From: Caldisericota bacterium
GTDB taxonomy: Bacteria > Caldisericota > Caldisericia > Cryosericales > Cryosericaceae
DNA: 5,133 nucleotides
Assembly: GCA_026390285.1 (NCBI GenBank)
Contig: JAPLGH010000166.1
Location: forward strand, 1-5,133
Direction: 5' to 3'
Position numbers and translations under genes: made by a program. Shown here piece after piece: positions 1 to 4,116 of the stretch (the first letter of the stretch is position 1; every line of letters begins with the position of its first letter). The notes under the pieces are model-generated. The model did not search any database and was not told the DNA's origin. It was given only the letters and a program-made list of their open reading frames with translations.

Positions 1-351
1 CCAGCTCTCGGTCAGAAAGGCGTCAATATCATGGAGTTCTGCAAGCAATTCAACGAGAGGACCAAGGACAAGGCCGGCCTGGTTATCCCGGCCGTCATAA
101 CTGTGTTCGAAGACAAATCGTTCACATTTATCACCAAGACTCCACCGGCGTCGTCTCTCATCAAGAGAGCCATCAAGATCGAGGCAGGATCTGGTGAGCC
201 CAACAAGAAGAAGGTGGGTCGTATCACGAAGGCCCAGCTGGCTGAGATCGCCAAAATCAAGATGGAGGATCTCAATACTGCTGACATCGAGGAAGCCATC
301 AAGATCATTGCAGGCTCTGCTAAGAGCATGGGAGTCACGGTCGTCGAGTGA
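1..351 (+). CDS. rplK: 50S ribosomal protein L11, 5'-truncated by window edge
   Basis: The reading frame is open from base 1 to the TGA at 349-351 and gives the last 116 residues of L11. By comparison with the E. coli protein about 25 N-terminal residues are missing to the left of the window, so the full protein would be about 141 residues, normal for the family. The visible part begins in the conserved PALGQKGVNIMEFCKQFN segment of the N-terminal domain. It continues through the SFTFITKTPPAS linker into the C-terminal rRNA-binding domain, with the conserved GSGEPNKKKVG and SMGVTV signatures. L11 binds the GTPase-associated region of 23S rRNA together with the L10-L12 stalk, whose genes lie just downstream. 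It is the first visible gene of the rplKAJL operon; rplA starts 54 bases after its stop codon. The ATG at 31 is internal and is not the start. Confidence 0.97.
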   Translation, partial: PALGQKGVNIMEFCKQFNERTKDKAGLVIPAVITVFEDKSFTFITKTPPASSLIKRAIKIEAGSGEPNKKKVGRITKAQLAEIAKIKMEDLNTADIEEAIKIIAGSAKSMGVTVVE

Positions 352-365
352 TAGATTCATAGCGC

Positions 366-400
366 ACGTGGGAGGAGTTTCTCCACGTAACCACGGAGGT
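366..400 (+). promoter_or_regulatory. Possible hairpin over the rplA ribosome-binding site
   Basis: ACGTGG (366-371) can pair with CCACGT (383-388), with a few further pairs towards the loop. A second CCACG at 391-395 could pair with the same arm, and it overlaps the start of the rplA Shine-Dalgarno sequence GGAGGT (395-400, five bases before the ATG at 406). CTCC (381-384) could in turn mask GGAG at 395-398. Two alternative folds are therefore possible, one leaving the ribosome-binding site free and one covering it. The pairing is visible in the sequence; a regulatory role is inference, and such short stems can arise by chance. Confidence 0.3.
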
Positions 401-405
401 AATTC

Positions 406-1095
406 ATGAGCAAGAAGGGAAAGAAGTATCAAGAAGCAGCGAAGCTTGTCGACTATGCCAAGATCTATACATTGGATGAGGCAGTCGAGCTGCTCCCCAA
501 ATTGAGGACTGCCAAGTTCGATGAGACAATCGAGGTCTGCATGAAGCTCAACGTCGACCCGAAGCAGGCTGACCAAAACGTTCGTGGCGTCGTGACACTC
601 CCGGCTGGCACGGGCAAGACGGTCAGAGTCGCCGTGTTTACAAAGTGTGACAAGACCATTGAGGCTCAAGAGGCAGGCGCTGACTTCGTAGGCGGCGAGG
701 AACTTGTCGAGAAGATCAAAGGCGGCTGGCTGGACTTCGACGTTGCAATCGCAACGCCCGACATGATGGCGACGCTTGGAAAAGTGGCCCGGGTATTGGG
801 ACCACGTGGATTGATGCCTAACCCGAAGGCGGGCACGGTGACGTTGGACGTGGGGAAAGCTGTTCGCGAGTTCAAGGCGGGCAAGATTGAGTTCCGCGTT
901 GACAAGATTGGCACGATTCACTGCCCTCTTGGCAAGTCGAGCTTCGCGCCTGCTGCCATCAAGGAGAACTTCATGTCTCTGTTTGAGGCGATCCAGAAAG
1001 CCCGTCCTTCCTCGGTCAAGGGCACGTACCTTGGGAAGACCTATATGTCACTCACGATGAGCCCGGCAATTCGACTGGACACGAGCAAGCTTTAG
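406..1095 (+). CDS. rplA: 50S ribosomal protein L1
   Basis: This encodes a 229-residue protein of normal L1 length. L1 forms the mobile stalk of the large ribosomal subunit that helps release deacylated tRNA from the E site; in many bacteria it also represses translation of its own L11-L1 mRNA. The family hallmark LGPRGLMPNPKAGTVT is at residues 131-146. The N-terminal part has the usual SKKGKKY start and a YTLDEAVELLPK segment. The C-terminal part carries the GKSSF and IQKARPSSVKGTYLG stretches typical of domain I. The start is set by GGAGGT at 395-400, five bases before the ATG. It lies 54 bases after rplK and 157 bases before rplJ, and that second gap holds the L10 leader. Nothing in the protein looks unusual. 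Confidence 0.98.
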   Translation: MSKKGKKYQEAAKLVDYAKIYTLDEAVELLPKLRTAKFDETIEVCMKLNVDPKQADQNVRGVVTLPAGTGKTVRVAVFTKCDKTIEAQEAGADFVGGEELVEKIKGGWLDFDVAIATPDMMATLGKVARVLGPRGLMPNPKAGTVTLDVGKAVREFKAGKIEFRVDKIGTIHCPLGKSSFAPAAIKENFMSLFEAIQKARPSSVKGTYLGKTYMSLTMSPAIRLDTSKL

Positions 1096-1110
1096 AGTAC
1101 ACTTTTTACT

Positions 1111-1230
1111 ACGACTAACAGCCCAAGACAGCGAGCGGGGTTCATCCCCTCAATCTTGCCCGCCGAGGCGTTTGCGCCTGTTGACCATGTGCAATACGGC
1201 TCTCTGTCTTTGGCAGAGAGCTTTTCTTTT
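1111..1230 (+). promoter_or_regulatory. L10 leader (rplJL mRNA autoregulatory element)
   Basis: The rplA-rplJ gap matches the ribosomal L10 leader seen upstream of rplJ in many bacteria. Conserved elements are AAGACA (1125-1130), a CTCAAT internal-loop strand (1149-1154) and CGAGG (1164-1168). GCGAGCGGG (1131-1139) pairs with CTTGCCCGC (1155-1163), giving eight of nine pairs including two G-U and one A-C mismatch. A second small hairpin follows: AGGCG (1166-1170), loop TTTG, CGCCT (1175-1179). In known cases the L10(L12) complex binds the kinked stem and lowers expression of rplJ and rplL. In E. coli it acts on translation; in Bacillus subtilis it acts by transcription attenuation. The terminator just downstream here favours the attenuation type. 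The identification rests on motif recall and not on a covariance search. Confidence 0.85.
1199..1230 (+). terminator. Intrinsic terminator acting as rplJL attenuator
   Basis: A nine-pair stem is formed by GCTCTCTGT (1199-1207) and GCAGAGAGC (1213-1221), closed by a U-G pair over the loop CTTTG. It is followed directly by TTTTCTTTT (1222-1230). This is a textbook Rho-independent terminator placed 22 bases before the rplJ start, inside the operon, so it is likely to be conditional. The 5' arm GCTCTCTGTC (1199-1208) is also complementary, with one mismatch, to GACAGCGAGC (1127-1136) in the L10 leader. That pairing would act as an antiterminator. Confidence 0.88.
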
Positions 1231-1252
1231 CTAGGCAAAGAGGAGGTGAAAC

Positions 1253-1798
1253 ATGCTAACTAGGGATCAGAAGAAACAGCTTGTGGATGACCTTGTCAAG
1301 CAGTTGAAAGAGTCGGAGTCCATCGTGTTCGTGGGTTATGAGGGGCTGAAGGCATCGTTCGTTGCAAACGAGCGTAAGAGGCTGACGAAACAAGGTATTG
1401 AGTATGTTGTCGTCAAGAATACTCTCCTCGAGCGAGCCATGAAGGAAGTCGGCCTGACGTTGCCGGCGTCTCTGTTCACGCAGATGACCGCCATCGGACT
1501 CGGCAAGACCGATCCATCCATTCTGGCAAAAGCTTTGTACAAGAAGCCAACCAACAAGCCTGGCGAACAGCGCTTCGTAGTCAAGGGTGCAATCGTTGAT
1601 GGAAGCTTTTTCGACGAACCGATGGTCGAGCGTCTCGCGCTGTTGCCGACCAAGGACGAACTCATCGCTCAGGTGTGCCGCGGCATGAACGGGCCGGTTA
1701 CGGGACTAGCCATGGCACTGAAGCAGACTGTAAGCAGTATTGTCTATGCACTTGATAAGGTCCGTGAGCAGAAGGCTCAGGTTGCACCGCAAGCATAA
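1253..1798 (+). CDS. rplJ: 50S ribosomal protein L10
   Basis: This encodes a 181-residue L10, at the upper end of the usual 165-180. L10 anchors the L7/L12 dimers to the L11-binding region of 23S rRNA and so builds the stalk that recruits translation GTPases. The N-terminal globular domain (about 1-130) has the typical VDDLVKQLKES helix, the YEGLKA segment and VVKNTLLERA (53-62). LPTKDEL (131-137) marks the switch to the long C-terminal helix (about 138-175) that carries the L12 dimers. The start is fixed by AGGAGGTG at 1241-1248, four bases before the ATG. It is followed by rplL after 23 bases, the usual pairing. Expression is probably set by the leader and attenuator just upstream. Confidence 0.97.
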   Translation: MLTRDQKKQLVDDLVKQLKESESIVFVGYEGLKASFVANERKRLTKQGIEYVVVKNTLLERAMKEVGLTLPASLFTQMTAIGLGKTDPSILAKALYKKPTNKPGEQRFVVKGAIVDGSFFDEPMVERLALLPTKDELIAQVCRGMNGPVTGLAMALKQTVSSIVYALDKVREQKAQVAPQA

Positions 1799-1821
1799 CA
1801 TCATTCAATAGGAGGAATGAC

Positions 1822-2184
1822 ATGACAAAAGAAGAGATCCTTTCAGCTATCGAGAGCATGACCGTCCTTGACCTTGCTGATCTCGTCAAGATGATCGAAG
1901 AGAAGTTCGGCGTTTCAGCAGCTGCCCCGGTTGCTGCTGTTGCTGCTGCCCCGGTTGCTGTTGCCGAAGTCAAGACTGAGTTTGACGTTATCCTCAAGAC
2001 CGTTGGCGAGAAAAAGATCGAGGTCATCAAGGTTGTCCGTGAGATCACGGGCCTCGGCCTCAAGGAGTCCAAGGACGTCGTCGATGGTGCCCCGAAGCCT
2101 GTCAAGGAGCACATTCCGGAGAAGGAAGCCAACGAGATCAAGGCCAAGCTCGAGGCTGCCGGCGCTACCGCCGAGGTCAAGTAG
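1822..2184 (+). CDS. rplL: 50S ribosomal protein L7/L12
   Basis: This encodes a 120-residue acidic stalk protein of typical length. Residues 1-31 form the dimerisation domain that binds the L10 C-terminal helix. Residues 32-52 are an Ala/Val/Pro-rich flexible hinge. Residues 53-120 form the globular domain, with the conserved KKIEVIKVVREITGLGLKES surface (64-83) that contacts EF-Tu, EF-G and other translation factors, and with KDVVDGAPKPVKE after it. AGGAGG at 1810-1815 lies six bases before the ATG and confirms the start. It is the last gene of the ribosomal operon here. Its TAG ends at 2184, only three bases before the end of convergent ispE. The usual downstream neighbour rpoB is absent. 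Confidence 0.98.
   Translation: MTKEEILSAIESMTVLDLADLVKMIEEKFGVSAAAPVAAVAAAPVAVAEVKTEFDVILKTVGEKKIEVIKVVREITGLGLKESKDVVDGAPKPVKEHIPEKEANEIKAKLEAAGATAEVK
1921..1960 (+). repeat. 16-bp direct repeat in the L7/L12 hinge
   Basis: GCTGCCCCGGTTGCTG occurs at 1921-1936 and again at 1945-1960, a 24-bp period that equals eight codons. It encodes the AAPVA repeat of the hinge (residues about 34-46). L7/L12 hinges are naturally low in complexity and vary in length. An in-frame duplication here would change only linker length, so this is probably slippage or duplication tolerated by the protein and not a separate element. Confidence 0.7.
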
Positions 2185-2187
2185 TCT

Positions 2188-3126
2188 CTATAGAGTCTCC
2201 GCAACAAATGTTCGCACGGCGCTGACGCGTCGCTGGACATCAAGGGCAGCTGCCTCGGTAGCTGCCCTTTCTGCATATATACCAAAGACAGCACTCCCCG
2301 AACCGCTGAGACCGGCGAGAATGGCACCATTTGAGAGGAGCATGCTGCGAATGCCCAGGAAACTGGCGGTGTTGTCGCCAAGAGTGATCTCAAAGGAGTT
2401 CAGGCGCGTCTCGTCAGGGCCTCGGAGGGGTGTGCGCGTGCGAAGGGCTTTGATAACGGCGGTCAGGTCAACCGTAGGATCGGCTGCTGACGCTCCTTGT
2501 CTGTCGATGGCTTCGTCGAGAACGGCATAGGCGTGGCTCGTGTTGATACGGAAGGCCGGAAGAACAATGCAGCACCATAGGGGAGGAAGTGCGGGGATTG
2601 GGTCCACGATCTCGCCAGTACCGCGTACAATGCACGGGCCTGTGTGGACAAAGAATGGGACATCAGAACCGAGTGAGGTCGCCAGGGCGATGAGCTGATG
2701 CTTGCTGAGAGGGAATCCATAGAGCTGGTTCAGAGTGAGCAGCGCTGCTCCTGCGTCACCACTGCCTGCGCCGAGACCGCTCTTCTCGGGGATGAGTTTC
2801 TCCAGATATGCCGAGATTCGAAAAGCACGACGCCCGGCGAGTGGCTGAATGGCGCTGGTGAAGGCAAGCCACGCTTGCTGTACAGAGTTATGTGGAAGCA
2901 GGTCACGCCGATTTGATGTGAGATGGAACTCCGCTGACGCTGAGGGACATGCGTCGAAATGGAGCAGATCGCCTGTTGCGATGCTCAAGAAGAGCGACTC
3001 CAGCCCATGAAGCTCCAGGCCGTCACGTCTGGGTAGCACGCGCAACCAAGCATTGACCTTGATCTTTGTGTCGACACAAAGACGCTGTTCCGTATCAAGA
3101 GTGCGTTGTTCTGCCCAATCGCTCAT
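2188..3126 (-). CDS. ispE: 4-diphosphocytidyl-2-C-methyl-D-erythritol kinase
   Basis: This encodes a 312-residue GHMP-family kinase. IspE phosphorylates the 2-hydroxyl of CDP-methylerythritol with ATP in the cytosolic MEP pathway to isopentenyl diphosphate. The first motif, TKIKVNAWLRV, places the catalytic lysine at K21. The glycine-rich ATP loop is IPEKSGLGAGSGDAG (112-126). GSDVPFF (153-159) supplies the catalytic aspartate D155. The third GHMP motif is LSGSGSAVFG near the C-terminus. Some positions differ from the norm: the usual DGYH reads DGLELH, and GGGSSDA reads GAGSGDA. The N-terminus is about 11 residues longer than in E. coli, but I see no alternative start before K21. There is no Shine-Dalgarno sequence; a TATACT box sits at 3133-3138. 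It converges on rplL with a three-base gap. The kinase family is sure, and IspE is by far the best fit. Confidence 0.9.
   Translation of the reverse strand: MSDWAEQRTLDTEQRLCVDTKIKVNAWLRVLPRRDGLELHGLESLFLSIATGDLLHFDACPSASAEFHLTSNRRDLLPHNSVQQAWLAFTSAIQPLAGRRAFRISAYLEKLIPEKSGLGAGSGDAGAALLTLNQLYGFPLSKHQLIALATSLGSDVPFFVHTGPCIVRGTGEIVDPIPALPPLWCCIVLPAFRINTSHAYAVLDEAIDRQGASAADPTVDLTAVIKALRTRTPLRGPDETRLNSFEITLGDNTASFLGIRSMLLSNGAILAGLSGSGSAVFGIYAERAATEAAALDVQRRVSAVRTFVAETL
2242..2273 (+). terminator. Likely rplKAJL operon terminator, inside ispE
   Basis: AAGGGCAGCTGC (2242-2253) and GTAGCTGCCCTT (2258-2269) form a 12-pair stem, including one G-U, around the tetraloop CTCG. The 3' arm runs into TTTCTGCATAT, a short and interrupted U-tract in the + transcript. 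It lies 58 bases after the rplL stop and is the only strong hairpin there. On the - strand the stem is followed by GATGTCC with no T-run, so it should act only on transcripts from the left. It falls within the last 30 or so codons of ispE. Confidence 0.65.
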
Positions 3127-3132
3127 ACGTTG

Positions 3133-3138
3133 AGTATA
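3133..3138 (-). promoter_or_regulatory. Candidate -10 box for leaderless ispE transcript
   Basis: On the - strand TATACT is followed by exactly six bases (CAACGT) and then the ispE ATG, so transcription would be expected to start at or next to the A of the start codon. No purine-rich ribosome-binding site precedes the ATG. The region 17 bases upstream of the box (ATGCGC) is a poor -35, which lowers confidence. This layout matches known leaderless genes in bacteria, but that is inference here. Confidence 0.45.
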
Positions 3139-3263
3139 GCGGTAAACCGATCGATGCGCATCACCTGGACCCGAACCAGAGTCGATATGTGGGTTAGGGT
3201 GCGCCGTCGGAGAATGTCGGAAGAGAAATCAGGATGTGCGGTCAGAAACAGGGAAACTGGGGG

Positions 3264-3292
3264 TTGACACGAGCATTCCGAATTGATAGTAT
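3264..3292 (+). promoter_or_regulatory. Sigma-70-type promoter for the 3451 gene
   Basis: A perfect TTGACA (3264-3269), a 17-base spacer and TAGTAT (3287-3292) form a strong vegetative promoter facing right. The start point would be near 3299, leaving a leader of about 150 bases before the ATG at 3451. GTATGC occurs at 3289-3294 and again at 3300-3305, one helical turn apart across the -10 and start region. This could be a regulator site or chance. Confidence 0.7.
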
Positions 3293-3450
3293 GCCATTGG
3301 TATGCTGTTTGATGCTCGTCGATGTCCGGGCAAGCTGGCCCTGAGTCAGAATCAATTGACAAGAAGTGGCTGGCAAGCGTCGAAGTTTTGGTCTATCTGA
3401 GGTCTGATAGTCAATCCACGACTAGGATTTCGAAACAAGGAGGTTAGGAT

Positions 3451-3702
3451 ATGCCAAGTTGGCTCTGGTGGATCATCATCGGTATCGCTGCAGGTTGGAT
3501 TGCGGGTCAAGTCATGAAAGGCAGCGGTTATGGGTTGCTCGGCGATTTGATCATCGGTGCGATCGGCGGATACATCGGCGGATACGTGTTCGGGTTGCTG
3601 AAAATTCCGAGCAGCGGAATATGGGGAGCCCTGATCACGGCAGTGGTAGGCGCGATACTGCTGATCGCCGTGGTGCGGGCCATAAGGGGCGGAAGGAGAT
3701 AG
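3451..3702 (+). CDS. GlsB/YeaQ/YmgE family small membrane protein
   Basis: This encodes an 83-residue, very hydrophobic, glycine-rich protein of the family formerly named transglycosylase-associated proteins. Three membrane segments can be seen: about 4-20 (WLWWIIIGIAAGWIAG), 28-50, and 57-78 (ALITAVVGAILLIAVV). The family-typical GWIAGQVMKGSG and GYGLLGDLIIGAIGGYIGG stretches join the first two, and the tail RGGRR is basic and probably cytoplasmic. Members are common in bacteria and often stress-induced, and their molecular function is unknown. AAGGAGGT (3437-3444) six bases before the ATG fixes the start. It seems to be a single-gene transcript from the promoter at 3264-3292. No convincing terminator with a T-run follows it on the + strand. 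Confidence 0.9.
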   Translation: MPSWLWWIIIGIAAGWIAGQVMKGSGYGLLGDLIIGAIGGYIGGYVFGLLKIPSSGIWGALITAVVGAILLIAVVRAIRGGRR

Positions 3703-3893
3703 CCTGGCGAAAAGTCGGATAATCGCCTGCACCGGAACTGGGGGCTCGGCCGAATCCCAAGGGAGAATCATCACCGCCGGCTCGACCGCCAGTTGCGGTG
3801 CCGTTATCTTGTCCCGCGCATTGACGATCTGTCGCTTGTTCCATAGGGACATGACGCCTTTCTTGCTTGGCTTCGATCAGGGACAGGCCCTGG
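3703..3893. other. Intergenic stretch without a supported gene
   Basis: I see no confident feature here. A - strand frame opening at 3852 (ATG, weak GAAAGG upstream) runs through this stretch and on, antisense, across the whole small membrane protein gene to 3352. Its first 50 codons have a GC-rich third position, but the product is not recognisable. A small hairpin CAGGG (3878-3882), loop ACAGG, CCCTG (3888-3892) sits at the right end, next to the hairpin cluster. Confidence 0.5.
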
Positions 3894-3949
3894 AGGGTCT
3901 TGTCATAAAAATGAACAAGACCCTAAGGGGTCCATCCCTTAGGGTCTTG
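3894..3949. repeat. Three copies of a 9-bp motif forming competing hairpins
   Basis: AGGGTCTTG occurs at 3894-3902, in inverted form as CAAGACCCT at 3916-3924, and again in direct form at 3941-3949. The middle copy can pair left: AGGGTCTTGTCAT (3894-3906) with ATGAACAAGACCCT (3911-3924), 13 pairs with one bulged base around an AAAA loop. It can also pair right: 14 perfect pairs between 3916-3929 and 3936-3949, six-base loop. The two folds exclude each other. Confidence 0.85.
3903..3949 (-). terminator. Terminator of the tRNA-Asn transcript
   Basis: Read on the - strand, a perfect 14-pair stem (3949-3936 with 3929-3916, loop ATGGAC) is followed at once by TTCATTTTTATGA. It starts 37 bases beyond the CCA end of tRNA-Asn, a normal distance for a tRNA transcript that is then trimmed. 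The + strand has no T-run after either hairpin, so this serves the leftward unit. Confidence 0.8.
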
Positions 3950-3986
3950 AGTTGACAGGCAACGACAAAGTTGATGGACTAGATTT

Positions 3987-4062
3987 TGGCTCCCCGAGTA
4001 GGACTCGAACCTACAACCCCCGGATTAACAGTCCAGTGCTACCACCGTTGAGCTATCGGGGA
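3987..4062 (-). tRNA. tRNA-Asn (anticodon GTT), CCA encoded
   Basis: The - strand folds into a full cloverleaf of 76 bases. The acceptor stem TCCCCGA / TCGGGGA is perfect, with discriminator G and an encoded CCA (3989-3987). The D stem is GCT/AGC with loop CAACGGTGGT. The anticodon stem CTGGA / TCCGG holds the loop CTGTTAA, so the anticodon is GTT and the tRNA reads AAC and AAU. The variable loop is five bases (GGGTT), and the T arm is GTAGG, TTCGAGT, CCTAC. It has its own promoter immediately upstream (4074-4101) and a terminator at 3903-3949, so it appears to be a one-gene unit placed after the sigma-factor gene. Confidence 0.97.
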
Positions 4063-4073
4063 ACGCAACAGTA

Positions 4074-4101
4074 ATTGTAGTGTTGACAGCTCGTATGTCA
4101 A
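4074..4101 (-). promoter_or_regulatory. Promoter of tRNA-Asn
   Basis: On the - strand TTGACA (4101-4096), a 16-base spacer and TACAAT (4079-4074) form a near-consensus sigma-70 promoter. The tRNA 5' end lies 11 bases past the -10 box, so the primary transcript would have a leader of only about five bases. The -35 hexamer is one half of an inverted repeat TTGACA-N7-TGTCAA (4083-4101) reaching into the spacer. Confidence 0.8.
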
Positions 4102-4116
4102 GATGCCGACTGTCAG

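Larger units (their letters stand above)
3127..3450. other. Divergent intergenic region, ispE / small membrane protein
   Basis: These 324 bases lie between two genes read away from each other. They hold the candidate ispE -10 box at the left, a - strand stretch of about 125 bases (3139-3263) in which I see no recognisable signal, the rightward promoter at 3264-3292, and a long putative 5' leader (about 3299-3450). In the leader I see only small possible hairpins, for example CTATC (3393-3397) with GATAG (3406-3410), and no known riboswitch. A TTG-initiated frame on the - strand (3123-3362) has no ribosome-binding site or recognisable product and is not called. Confidence 0.6.

Noticed and set aside
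1921..1960. Repeat in rplL considered as a mobile or regulatory repeat
   Set aside because: It is in frame, codes for the flexible hinge and has only two copies, so protein linker duplication explains it.
1698..2393. 231-codon - strand open frame over the end of rplJ, rplL and the end of ispE
   Set aside because: It is antisense to rplJ and rplL and lies in another frame of ispE, three clear genes. Its Ser/Ala/Thr-rich composition is that of a shadow frame.
1931..2530. 199-codon + strand frame, Arg/Ser-rich
   Set aside because: It is an out-of-frame reading of rplL that continues antisense to ispE; there is no ribosome-binding site, and the composition is typical of a shifted frame.
3123..3362. 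79-codon - strand frame ending in an ATGA overlap with ispE
   Set aside because: The overlap suggests translational coupling, but the start would be TTG without a ribosome-binding site, the product is unrecognisable, and a good opposite-strand promoter lies within it.
3356..3390. Second TTGACA (3356-3361) as a closer promoter for the 3451 gene
   Set aside because: No acceptable -10 box occurs 16-18 bases downstream (GTCGAA or nearby).
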